The translations under genes and the position numbers were made by a program. Of a stretch of DNA of 20,799 bases, positions 7,502-15,932 are shown one piece after another. Under the pieces are notes generated by a model. It was not told the DNA's origin. It worked only from the letters and a program-made list of their open reading frames with translations, and ran no database searches. Position 1 is the stretch's first letter; each line of letters begins with the position of its first letter. The stretch comes from DATLWN01 sp964422615. Its GTDB lineage: Bacteria > Pseudomonadota > Zetaproteobacteria > Mariprofundales > Mariprofundaceae. The stretch covers positions 1-20,799 of the forward strand of contig CAYRBJ010000032.1 of the NCBI GenBank assembly GCA_964422615.1, given 5' to 3'.

Positions 7502-7531
7502 AAAAAAAACCGGGCATGCGTGCATGCCCGG
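7502..7531 (-). terminator. Intrinsic terminator of the tRNA-Ala gene
   Basis: A perfect 10-base stem, CCGGGCATGC (7510-7519) with GCATGCCCGG (7522-7531), opening to a small loop at the top. Read on the minus strand it is followed by eight T (complement of the A run 7502-7509). It starts ten bases after the tRNA 3' end. On the plus strand no T run follows, so it should not stop ppiD transcripts as a canonical terminator. Confidence 0.88.
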
Positions 7532-7540
7532 TGAACGATC

Positions 7541-7616
<76 letters not shown>

Positions 7617-7723
7617 CCAATGGGATCAATCCTGAAAGCAAGTTCGAGAACGACCCGATGCTCTCGCGAGGGCGCGCATTCAGCCATGCGCACCGCCTGC
7701 TGTCAACATTCTCGGATGGCACG

Positions 7724-9157
7724 ATGCGCGGCATAACGGCACCCCTCCGGCTGCACGTGCGCATCCGTTCGGCGGACTGCGAAACACCCGTTTCGGCCTT
7801 CGCCGCCCTGCGCGGTCGGGGCAACTGTTTCCTGTTCGAAAGCGCCGAGGGTGGCGAGCACTGGGGACGTTACAGCATCATCGGCTTCGCCCCGGCCATC
7901 GTCGCCCGCGAGCAGGACGAGGCCCTGCATCTGCACGATCGCGACGGCTCCGGCGAAACGGTGGCCGGCGGGGATATCCTCGCCTGGCTGCGCAGCACCG
8001 TAATCTCCCAGCCTGCCGTCGAGAGCGATGGCCTGCCGTTCTCGGGCGGTGCCGTCGGCTATTTCGCTTATGACATCGTCCACCGCTTCGAACCGACCGG
8101 GCGCAGCATCGAGGCCGCTGACGAGCCCGTGGCCGCCTTCATGCTCGTCGACCGCTTCGTCGTCTTCGACAGCCTGCGCGGCGTCATGCACCTGTGTGTG
8201 CTGTCGCACGATGACGACAGTGACGATGTCGAATCCCTGCTCGACGGTATCGAGGAGGCGCTGAACAGCGCCCCGCGCCCGGCGCCCTTGCGCCCGGATG
8301 CCACGGCGCAGGCCGACATGCATCCGAAGGCGCACATGCAGCCGGAGCAGTACGAGGCCATGGTGGAAAAGGCCAAGCAGTACATCCTGGCCGGCGACAT
8401 TTTCCAGGTGGTGGTGTCCCAGCGCTTTTCGGCCGATCTGAGCTGCGACCCGCTGCTGGTGTACCGGGCGGTACGCCATATCAACCCATCGCCATACCTG
8501 TTCTACCTGCAGATGGACGATACGGTGCTGGTCGGATCCTCACCCGAGATCCTGGTGCGCAAATCCGGGGATCGCGCCATCGTGCGCCCGATCGCCGGCA
8601 CCCGCCCGCGCGGTGCTACTGACGAGGAGGATCTGTGCCTGGAGAAGGAGCTCCTGGCCGACACCAAGGAGCTGGCGGAGCATGTGATGCTGGTGGATCT
8701 GGGGCGCAACGATCTGGGCCGGGTCTGCGAATACGGTTCGGTGGGCGTGCACGAATCGATGACCATCGAGCGCTATTCGCATGTGATGCACATCGTCTCC
8801 GAGGTCGAGGGGAGGCTGCGTCCCGATGTCGACGCCATCGACCTGCTCGCCGCCACCTTCCCGGCCGGCACCGTTTCGGGTGCCCCCAAGGTGCGGGCGA
8901 TGCAGATCATCGAGGAACTGGAATCGGAGGCACGCGGCCCTTACGCCGGCTGCGTCGGCTACATCTCCTTCGGCGGCACGCACATGGACACGGCGATCAC
9001 CATCCGTACCGCCGTGATCAGTGACGGCCGCATCAGCGTGCAGGCCGGGGCCGGCATCGTCGCCGATTCCGATCCGGCCTCCGAACACCGGGAGTGCGTC
9101 AACAAGGCCATGGCCCTGTTCCGCTCGATCGCCCTGGCCGAGGGCCAGCGGTCGTGA
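7724..9157 (+). CDS. trpE: Anthranilate synthase component I
   Basis: TrpE makes anthranilate from chorismate with ammonia supplied by TrpG, the first step of tryptophan synthesis. From ATG at 7724 it is 477 residues. The tryptophan-binding element FLFESAE is seen at 36-42, with E39-S40 at the positions where the feedback-inhibition pair lies in the enteric enzyme, then WGRYSIIGFAP (47-57). The chorismate-binding half has INPSPYLFYLQ, VGSSPEILVR, PIAGTRPRGATDEED (from 289), DLGRNDLGRV, FPAGTVSGAPKVRAMQIIEE and YAGCVGYISFGG. An in-frame ATG at 7658 would add 22 residues that do not look like TrpE and would leave only 41 bases to the divergent tRNA gene, so 7724 is preferred. No run of Trp codons is seen upstream, so leader-peptide attenuation is not supported. 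Confidence 0.95.
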   Translation: MRGITAPLRLHVRIRSADCETPVSAFAALRGRGNCFLFESAEGGEHWGRYSIIGFAPAIVAREQDEALHLHDRDGSGETVAGGDILAWLRSTVISQPAVESDGLPFSGGAVGYFAYDIVHRFEPTGRSIEAADEPVAAFMLVDRFVVFDSLRGVMHLCVLSHDDDSDDVESLLDGIEEALNSAPRPAPLRPDATAQADMHPKAHMQPEQYEAMVEKAKQYILAGDIFQVVVSQRFSADLSCDPLLVYRAVRHINPSPYLFYLQMDDTVLVGSSPEILVRKSGDRAIVRPIAGTRPRGATDEEDLCLEKELLADTKELAEHVMLVDLGRNDLGRVCEYGSVGVHESMTIERYSHVMHIVSEVEGRLRPDVDAIDLLAATFPAGTVSGAPKVRAMQIIEELESEARGPYAGCVGYISFGGTHMDTAITIRTAVISDGRISVQAGAGIVADSDPASEHRECVNKAMALFRSIALAEGQRS

Positions 9158-9723
9158 CTACGCTGGTCATCGACAACTACGACTCCTTTACCTTCAACCT
9201 GGTGCAGTACCTGGGCGAGCTGGGCGAGGTGCCGGAGGTCTTCCGCAACGACCGCATCACGCTGGACGAGATCGCCGCCATGCATCCGGCGCACATCGTC
9301 ATCTCCCCTGGCCCCTGTACGCCGGCCGAGGCGGGCATCTCGGTGGAGCTGATCCGTCGATTCACCGGCGAGATTCCCATCCTCGGGGTCTGCCTCGGCC
9401 ATCAGGCGATGGGCGTGGCCTTCGGCGGCAACGTCGTCCGGGCTCCGCGCCTGATGCACGGCAAAACCAGCCTGATCCATCATGACGGCCAGGGCATTTT
9501 CTCCGGACTTCCCTCTCCGTTCACCGCCACGCGCTACCACTCGCTGATCGTCGAGGAACCCTTGCCGGAGGAACTGGTACGCACGGCCTGGACGGAGGAG
9601 GGGGAACTGATGGGCATGCGCCATCACGAACATCCGAGCTTCGGCGTGCAGTTCCATCCGGAATCCATCCTTACCGAACACGGCCACAAGATGCTGGCCA
9701 ACTTCCTGCAGTTCCGCGCATGA
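9154..9723 (+). CDS. trpG: Anthranilate synthase component II (glutamine amidotransferase)
   Basis: A 189-residue class I glutamine amidotransferase that releases ammonia for TrpE; the same subunit can serve aminodeoxychorismate synthase (PabA role) in many bacteria. The start is GTG at 9154, overlapping the trpE stop as GTGA and giving the family N-terminus TTLVIDNYDSFTFNLVQYL. An upstream ATG at 9094 in the same frame would extend it into trpE and add unrelated residues. The catalytic triad is visible: Cys80 in ILGVCLGHQ, His168 and Glu170 in VQFHPES. The oxyanion region ISPGPCTPAEAG is also intact. Its stop overlaps the trpD start, so the two are translationally coupled. Confidence 0.96.
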   Translation: MTTLVIDNYDSFTFNLVQYLGELGEVPEVFRNDRITLDEIAAMHPAHIVISPGPCTPAEAGISVELIRRFTGEIPILGVCLGHQAMGVAFGGNVVRAPRLMHGKTSLIHHDGQGIFSGLPSPFTATRYHSLIVEEPLPEELVRTAWTEEGELMGMRHHEHPSFGVQFHPESILTEHGHKMLANFLQFRA

Positions 9724-10760
9724 GCACGGCCATGCAGCACGCCCTGCGCATGATCCAGGCGGGCACGACGCTGAGCGAGGGCGAGGCGGAGCAGGTGTTC
9801 GCGGCCATCATGGCTGGCGAGGCGACACCGGCGCAAACCGGTGCCCTGCTGATGGGCCTGTCCATCCGCGGTGAAACGCCCGAGATCGTGGCCGGCGCCG
9901 CCCGCGCCATGCGCGCCGCCGCCACCACCATCCACCCGCGCATGCGCCCCCTGCTCGATACCTGCGGTACCGGCGGCACCGCTGCCACGGGCGTGCACAC
10001 CTTCAATATCTCCACCGCCGTGGCCATCGTCGTCGCCGCCTGCGGCCAGCCGGTGGCCAAGCACGGCAACCGGGCCATCTCCTCCCGCTCCGGCAGCGCC
10101 GACGTGCTCGAGGCGCTCGGCGTGCGCCTGGACATCCCGCCCGACTCAGTGGCGGACTGCATCGATGCGGTCGGCATCGGCTTTCTGTTCGCCCCCGGGC
10201 ATCACCCGGCCATGAAACATGCCTCCGCCCCCCGCCGCGAACTGGGAGTGCGTTCCGTGTTCAACCTGCTCGGGCCGCTGACCAACCCGGCCGGGGCCGA
10301 GTTCCAGATCCTGGGGGTCTACGATCCCGGCAAGCTGGAGCTGGTCGCCGGGGCCCTCGGCCGCCTGGGCATCGAACGGGCCCTGGTCGTGCACGGACGC
10401 GACGGCATGGACGAGATCACCACCACCACAATCACCGATGCGGTACTGGTGGAAAATGACGGAGAACCGCACCGGTTCGAGATCGACCCGGCGGCCTTCG
10501 GCATGCCGTATGCCGTACCCGAGGCGCTGGCCGGCGGCGACGCGGCGGAGAACGCATCCATTCTCCGGCACATCCTTGCCGGCCATGCCGGCGCCGGCCG
10601 CGATATCGTACTGCTGAATGCCGGCGCCGCCCTGTGGATCACCGGCAAGGCGAACGGCATCCCGGCAGGCATCGCCATGGCAGCCGAAGCCATTGATGCG
10701 GGCAAGGCTGCAGAGATGCTGGCGAAGCTCGCCGCCTTCACCCAATCAGCCGCCGCATGA
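9720..10760 (+). CDS. trpD: Anthranilate phosphoribosyltransferase
   Basis: TrpD joins anthranilate to PRPP to give phosphoribosyl-anthranilate. The protein is 346 residues, the normal length. ATG at 9720 overlaps the trpG stop (ATGA). The PRPP-binding signature DTCGTGGT begins at residue 80, followed by TFNISTAVAIVVAACGQPVA, KHGNRAISSRSGSADVLEAL and the metal-binding region GRDGMDEITTT. HHPAMKHASAPRRELGVRSV and FNLLGPLTNPAG are also standard. Nothing is missing. The following step, TrpF, is not encoded in this window, and the next gene is trpC. Confidence 0.97.
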   Translation: MSTAMQHALRMIQAGTTLSEGEAEQVFAAIMAGEATPAQTGALLMGLSIRGETPEIVAGAARAMRAAATTIHPRMRPLLDTCGTGGTAATGVHTFNISTAVAIVVAACGQPVAKHGNRAISSRSGSADVLEALGVRLDIPPDSVADCIDAVGIGFLFAPGHHPAMKHASAPRRELGVRSVFNLLGPLTNPAGAEFQILGVYDPGKLELVAGALGRLGIERALVVHGRDGMDEITTTTITDAVLVENDGEPHRFEIDPAAFGMPYAVPEALAGGDAAENASILRHILAGHAGAGRDIVLLNAGAALWITGKANGIPAGIAMAAEAIDAGKAAEMLAKLAAFTQSAAA

Positions 10761-11554
10761 GCACCATCCTCGACGCCATCGTCGACGATAAACGCCAGTG
10801 GATACGGCAATGCAAATCCCGCATCTCCGAGCAGGCCTTGCTGGCCCAGGCACAAGGCTATACGCCCCAACCCTTCGCCGCGGCCCTGGCGGCCAAGATC
10901 GAACAGGGAGAAAATGCCGTGATCGCCGAGGTCAAGAAGGCCTCGCCGTCCAAGGGCGTGATCCGCGCGGATTTCGATCCGGTGGCCATCGCCCGCAGCT
11001 ATGCGGCGCACGACGCCACCTGTTTGTCGGTGCTGACCGACCAGCGCTTTTTCCAGGGCTCGGACCGGTATCTCGCCGACATCCGCAGCCAGGTGGAATT
11101 GCCCATCCTGCGCAAGGATTTCATGCTCGATCCGTACCAGGTGCTGGAGGCGCGCGCCATGGGCGCGGATTGCATCCTGATCATCATGGCCATGGTCGAT
11201 GATGCGCTGGCCGCGGAGCTTTGCGCCGCGGCGCGCGAGCAGGGGCTGTCGATCCTGCCCGAGGTACATGATCTTCGGGAACTGGAGCGGGCACTAGGGT
11301 TGAACACGCAGCTCGTCGGCATCAACAACCGCAACCTGCATACCTTCGACACCAGCCTGGAAACGACGCTCGAACTGCTGCCGCATGTGCCGCCCGGCCG
11401 CTCGGTGATCACCGAATCCGGCATCCATGGCCCGGAGGACGTGGCGCGCATGAACGATGCCGGCGTCTACGGCTTCCTGGTCGGCGAATCACTGATGCGC
11501 GCACAGGACCCCGGCGAGGCATTGTCCTCTCTGCTCAGGCGGTCGCCGGGCTGA
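10757..11554 (+). CDS. trpC: Indole-3-glycerol phosphate synthase
   Basis: A 265-residue single-domain TrpC (not fused to TrpF as in enterics), converting CdRP to indole-3-glycerol phosphate. ATG at 10757 overlaps the trpD stop (ATGA). The catalytic residues are all recognisable: E58 and K60 in EVKKASPSKG, K120 in LRKDF, E169 in LPEVHD, N190 and R192 in INNRNL, and E220-S221 in TESGI. Other family segments are SVLTDQRFFQGS and YGFLVGESLM. It is the last gene of the trp operon, and a possible terminator follows within ten bases, facing the convergent cytochrome-porin gene. Confidence 0.97.
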   Translation: MSTILDAIVDDKRQWIRQCKSRISEQALLAQAQGYTPQPFAAALAAKIEQGENAVIAEVKKASPSKGVIRADFDPVAIARSYAAHDATCLSVLTDQRFFQGSDRYLADIRSQVELPILRKDFMLDPYQVLEARAMGADCILIIMAMVDDALAAELCAAAREQGLSILPEVHDLRELERALGLNTQLVGINNRNLHTFDTSLETTLELLPHVPPGRSVITESGIHGPEDVARMNDAGVYGFLVGESLMRAQDPGEALSSLLRRSPG

Positions 11555-11558
11555 CGCA

Positions 11559-11583
11559 GGGGAGGCGCAAGCCCCCCCTTCTT
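11559..11583 (+). terminator. Probable intrinsic terminator after trpC
   Basis: Stem GGGGAGGC (11559-11566), loop GCAA, and GCCCCCCC (11571-11578) with one mismatch, followed on the plus strand by TTCTT. The T run is short and overlaps the stop codon of the opposing gene, so efficiency is uncertain. No T run follows on the minus strand. Confidence 0.5.
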
Positions 11584-12928
11584 ACATCAGGGCCTCGAAC
11601 TGCAGCGTCGTCGATTTCGTCGTCTGGGTAACGGGTGATGCTGTGATGCTGGTCGGATTGGCCGGATACAGCGCATCGAGGCGCTGCTGGCCATACAGCA
11701 GTTTGATCTCGGCATTGGCGTAGATCTCGCGAATGATGCCGATGTTCCAGATGCGCATGGCGGAACTCACGCCTGAGGCCGTCGTGTTGCGGGTCTCGCC
11801 ATAGCCGCCGCCGAAGATCCAGCCTTCCACCGGCTTGACCATGGCGCGCAGCGACCAGCCGTCCGTTCGATCATTGGGCTGCGCATCCCCGCCGATCAGG
11901 GCGCCGGTTTCATCAAATTCCAGGGGGGTGGCACCGAACAGGTTGTACTTGACCCCGCCCTTGGCGACGGTATGGGCATAGTCGGCATAAACGCCGATGC
12001 TGACATCGTCGCCGATCTCACCCTGGGCCTGGGCATCCAGAAACCCCATGTGCGCCCCGGCAAAGCGCAGGCCGGTTGCCGGATCCACGCCGCCAGCGGT
12101 GCCGTCCAAAATGCCACCACCGACATCGAGATCCCAGCCCATCACCGTCGGCGTGAACGCCAGGCGGATACCGGGGATCATTGTGGTACCGAAATTGTTC
12201 TTACCCACCTTGTACACATCCGGCACCATGCCGGTAAGCCCGATGGTCCACAGGTGGTTGCCGGCCCACAGGGTGATGCCCTGCGTGTTGAGCTTGGTCA
12301 TGCCGATACTGGTCAGGGCCGACACATCCGCGCCGTTCAGCACTTCGCCGTGCTGGCCGAACACGTTCGTCGTCTCCAGGCCGGCCGTCCAGCCATAGAA
12401 GGTATTGAATACGTTCAATCCCATCCGGAAATCGCCCATATCGAACGAGGAAACCATCTTCCACACTGCCGCCAGCGTGCCATTCGCCGTTTTCCCATCT
12501 TCTTGGCCAAGTTCGCCGAAGAAGCCGACATTCCTGCCCAGACGACCGGCGATCAACACCGGCGCCTCGAGCGGCAGCGACCAGGTGCCGTTGGTGTACC
12601 CCGGAGCGCGGGGAGCCACGCCATTGGTGGTGGCATTCGTATACTTGGCACTGACGACCAGGGTGGCGTTCAGCGTCACCGGAATGGACAGCGAGCCACT
12701 GGGCTTGACCAGCGCCTCCTCGCGTACATAGGTGTAAGCCCGGCGTTTGAATTGGCGCCCGTAATCGTTCAGCGCCGGCCAGGTAATGAAATGGCATTTG
12801 CTGCATACCTCGCCGGTCTGGCGCGTGAAAGCCGGGATCGCCTCGCTCTCTCCCGGCATCATCAAGATTGCAACGGCAACCGCCGCCAGTATGAAGGCGG
12901 CGGCAACACACATCCCCCTGCGAAACAT
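11582..12928 (-). CDS. Outer-membrane monohaem cytochrome-porin fusion, Cyc2-like (copy 1)
   Basis: A 448-residue exported protein. A signal peptide covers residues 1-30 (MFRRGMCVAAAFILAAVAVA, ending GESEA), followed by IPAFTRQTGEVCSKCHFITW with a single CxxCH haem site at 42-46 (12791-12805), then WPALNDYGRQFKRRAYTY. The remaining 370 residues alternate polar and hydrophobic positions with many Gly, Asn and aromatic residues, as in a porin-like beta-barrel. This layout is that of Cyc2, the outer-membrane iron oxidase, and relatives that move electrons across the outer membrane. The protein ends in LQFEALM, not in the usual terminal Phe. ATG at 12928 is chosen because GGAGGGG sits just upstream; an in-frame ATG at 12961 adds an unlikely leader. 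Electron donor and true Cyc2 membership are inferred, not shown. Confidence 0.7.
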   Translation of the reverse strand: MFRRGMCVAAAFILAAVAVAILMMPGESEAIPAFTRQTGEVCSKCHFITWPALNDYGRQFKRRAYTYVREEALVKPSGSLSIPVTLNATLVVSAKYTNATTNGVAPRAPGYTNGTWSLPLEAPVLIAGRLGRNVGFFGELGQEDGKTANGTLAAVWKMVSSFDMGDFRMGLNVFNTFYGWTAGLETTNVFGQHGEVLNGADVSALTSIGMTKLNTQGITLWAGNHLWTIGLTGMVPDVYKVGKNNFGTTMIPGIRLAFTPTVMGWDLDVGGGILDGTAGGVDPATGLRFAGAHMGFLDAQAQGEIGDDVSIGVYADYAHTVAKGGVKYNLFGATPLEFDETGALIGGDAQPNDRTDGWSLRAMVKPVEGWIFGGGYGETRNTTASGVSSAMRIWNIGIIREIYANAEIKLLYGQQRLDALYPANPTSITASPVTQTTKSTTLQFEALM

Positions 12929-13172
12929 CTCCCCTCCAACGGCCGGCCATTGAGCCGGCAACTCACCCCTCCTAATGCCACGCTCTGCTGTAAAATCCGC
13001 CAGTCCCCCTGGAGCGGGTAGAAGCTTGACACGCTATGTAACTTGACAAGATGCGGGTACGGAGTCAACAAATATCCGCAGACCGATTACTTACGCGGCC
13101 CCAAATTTCCTATGCATTCGGGATGAAGAGGCCGAGACAGACAGTCCGCGGCCGCCAAGCTCTGACAGTATC
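12929..13172. promoter_or_regulatory. Intergenic region with CTTGACA direct repeat
   Basis: A 244-base non-coding stretch upstream of cytochrome-porin copy 1 and downstream of the lipoprotein gene. It holds two exact copies of CTTGACA at 13025-13031 and 13042-13048, 17 bases apart, and an inverted GTCAA at 13064-13068. It also has a strong ribosome binding site (GGAGGGG) for the downstream gene. The repeat spacing could suit a dimeric regulator, or one copy could be a -35 element. I cannot place a convincing -10 box on either strand. Confidence 0.35.
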
Positions 13173-13967
13173 CTACTTGGTGGAAGCAGGAGCAGCGGCT
13201 GAGGGTGCAGGGGCGGCGGGAGCCGAGGCAGCAGGTGTTGTGGTTCCTGGAGCGGCAGCGTCAGAAGAGACCCGCGTCCGCTGTGCCAGCTGCTCATCGA
13301 CGGCACTGAACAGGTCGTTGGACGGCTTGTACTTGACCGGTTTGTCGACCCAGTGGTGGTTCTCGAACGCCTGTCCAATGGTGCGGATCTCCAACTGGGT
13401 CTTGACGCCGGACGGCGTACTCAGGTGCAGCACGCGCACCACGAAGCGATAGCGCTCGGCCATAATGGTGCCCTCGCCAAACAAGTTCATGACCGGTGTG
13501 AACACGTTCGGACTGCTGGCGTCCTTGCGCACCCAGTCGGTGGTGATGGTGCCGCTGGGGGAATCCACACTCTGCACCGGCATGTTCAATGAGGTCATGG
13601 CATCGATGACCGAGCTGAACACCGTGGCCGCATCCTGATTGTACACCCGCGTGTGCAGGCCGACGGCAGTGCCGGCCACTTCGGATTCCTGTTTTGTGGA
13701 GGCCTGCTGCGACGGTGACGGCGGAACGCTGGCCACCTTGTTCGGCATCGGTACCGATACCTGGCCCCTGAGACTGGGCGGCACCACCAGCGTCTGCTCG
13801 GACGGCGCCGCCGGTTCTCCGTTGGCATTCACTTGCGGGGTACCGGTGCCCTCGCTCTCCTTCCAGAACAGCTTGGGCATATGCGCGCAGGAGGCCAGCA
13901 TCAGGGTGGAAATGATCAGGATCAGGGGGAAGGTGGTGCGATTCATGGGGATGCATTCCAGCGTCAA
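13173..13967 (-). CDS. Lipoprotein with possible BamC/NlpB-like domain
   Basis: A 264-residue predicted lipoprotein. The lipobox is LASC, preceded by MNRTTFPLILIISTLM. A Pro/Gln/Ser-rich linker, including LVVPPSLRGQ, leads to a folded part from about residue 105 to 235. There DAATVFSSVIDAMTSLNMPV followed by DSPSGTITTDWV looks like the helix-strand pattern of BamC domains; that resemblance is weak and tentative. The last 25 residues are low-complexity Ala/Pro/Thr. TTG at 13967 has a strong AGGAGG four bases upstream and is taken as the start; ATG at 13946 gives a more typical lipoprotein signal but has a poor ribosome site. The gene lies between two paralogous cytochrome-porin genes on the same strand, so a role in their assembly or docking is possible but unproven. 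Confidence 0.75.
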   Translation of the reverse strand: MTLECIPMNRTTFPLILIISTLMLASCAHMPKLFWKESEGTGTPQVNANGEPAAPSEQTLVVPPSLRGQVSVPMPNKVASVPPSPSQQASTKQESEVAGTAVGLHTRVYNQDAATVFSSVIDAMTSLNMPVQSVDSPSGTITTDWVRKDASSPNVFTPVMNLFGEGTIMAERYRFVVRVLHLSTPSGVKTQLEIRTIGQAFENHHWVDKPVKYKPSNDLFSAVDEQLAQRTRVSSDAAAPGTTTPAASAPAAPAPSAAAPASTK

Positions 13968-14005
13968 CCGCCCTCCTGGTCAACTAAAGAAATGCTCATG
14001 AACGC

Positions 14006-14036
14006 AAAAAAAGAGGGAGGCCCAAAGGCCTCCCTC
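14006..14036 (-). terminator. Intrinsic terminator after cytochrome-porin copy 2
   Basis: A perfect 10-base stem, GAGGGAGGCC (14013-14022) and GGCCTCCCTC (14027-14036), with loop CAAA. On the minus strand it is followed by seven T (complement of A 14006-14012). It starts 26 bases past the stop of copy 2. Only about 38 bases remain before the lipoprotein start, so the lipoprotein may depend partly on readthrough. Confidence 0.88.
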
Positions 14037-14061
14037 CATGCAGCCCAGAGAGATGCAGACC

Positions 14062-15059
14062 TTACATCAGAGCGTCGAGCTCGAACGTCGTGGTCTTGAT
14101 GGTCTCGGCGCCGCCACCAACCGGAGCGGTGTAGATCGGATAACCATTATCGAGCTTCTGATCCTCGTACATCAGCTTGAGGTTGAAGTTCTGATACAGC
14201 TCGTACTGGCCACCGATGTTCCAGATCGTGTTCTTGGAACTGTTACCTGTGGTCGGCGTATACCTGGTCTGACCGTAACCAAGCTCGAACACCCACTGCG
14301 GGATCGGCTTGATGGTCGTGCGGATCGAGAAGCCGTCGGTCTTGCCGGTGTAGCCAAGATTATTGTCCGCAATCGACGCTGCACCGAAGATATTGTAAAG
14401 CACGTTGCTCTTGGCCTTGGTGTGGGCATAGTCGGCATAGACACCAACGGAGGTGTTGCCAACCGAACCCTGAGCCTGGGCATCTAGGAACCACAGGTCG
14501 GCGCCGGCAGACTTGGTGCCGGCAGGCAGGCCCGCTCCAAAGCTATTAAAAGCCGGAGAACCACCACCGGCGGTACCGTCGGTCCAGCCGCCGCCGATCT
14601 CAGTATCCCAGCCCATGATATTCGGGGTCACGGCCACGCGGATACCCGGGATCAGGCTGAAGCCGATGTTGGAGGGAGCACCGGCATAGGTGGATGAATC
14701 CGGCCCCCAGCCGGTCAGAGCGGCGAACCACAGGTCGTTGCCGGCCCACAGGGTCACACCCTGGGTCTGCACGGCTCCAGCGCCCGGACCGTCGTTACCG
14801 TTACCGACGTTCACCACGGCGGACACGTCACCACCGTTCAGCACGCCGTCGTGCTGGCCGAAGGTGTTGAAGGTCTCGATACCGGCGGTGTAGCCGAAGG
14901 AGGTATTGAACGCGTTCAGGCCCACGCGGAAGTTGCCCATATCGAACGAACTCATCACCTGCCAGTTGGCAGCCGGAGAGCCGTTGGCAGGCTGCACGCC
15001 GCCGTCGAACTCAATGAAGGCACCGACGTTCTTGCCGACGCGGCCGGCAAGCATCAGAG
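14062..15059 (-). CDS. Cyc2-like outer-membrane cytochrome-porin paralogue (copy 2, N-terminus lost in gap)
   Basis: About 332 residues are visible, from LMLAGRVGKNVGAF at the gap edge to the stop at 14062. It aligns along its whole length with copy 1: SSFDMGNFRVGLNAFNT, GVTLWAGNDLWFAALTG, IPGIRVAVTPNIMGWD, GVYADYAHTKAKSNV and IWNIGGQYELYQNFNLKLMY all have counterparts in the same order. It also ends in ALM (FELDALM). If the architecture is the same, about 123 residues are missing, including the signal peptide and CxxCH site, so a haem in this copy is not demonstrated. The barrel part looks like a porin on its own. A strong terminator follows. It is separated from copy 1 by the lipoprotein gene, which suggests local duplication around it or a functional cluster. 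Confidence 0.7.
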
Positions 15060-15159
15060 NNNNNNNNNNNNNNNNNNNNNNNNNNNNNNNNNNNNNNNNN
15101 NNNNNNNNNNNNNNNNNNNNNNNNNNNNNNNNNNNNNNNNNNNNNNNNNNNNNNNNNNN
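15060..15159. other. Scaffold gap (100 N)
   Basis: Exactly 100 unknown bases, a common convention for a gap of unknown size. It removes the 5' end and promoter of cytochrome-porin copy 2 and possibly the start of the SEC-C gene. The genes on each side are divergent, so at least one promoter region is missing, and true adjacency is not guaranteed. Confidence 0.97.
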
Positions 15160-15912
<753 letters not shown>

Positions 15913-15932
15913 GCGGAGCAGCATACGGACTC

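Noticed and set aside
7502..7531. Terminator for ppiD
   Set aside because: The T run is only on the minus-strand side of the hairpin, so it ends the tRNA transcript. On the plus strand the hairpin is followed by mixed sequence.
7617..7723. Tryptophan leader-peptide attenuator before trpE
   Set aside because: No short frame with tandem Trp codons and no terminator with a T run is visible.
9094..9153. Upstream ATG for trpG
   Set aside because: It would overlap trpE by 64 bases and add residues foreign to TrpG. The GTG at 9154 gives the exact family N-terminus.
11972..13021. 349-residue open frame on the plus strand, opposite cytochrome-porin copy 1
   Set aside because: His/Gln/Arg-rich with no domain. 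The opposite strand has a signal peptide, haem motif and ribosome site.
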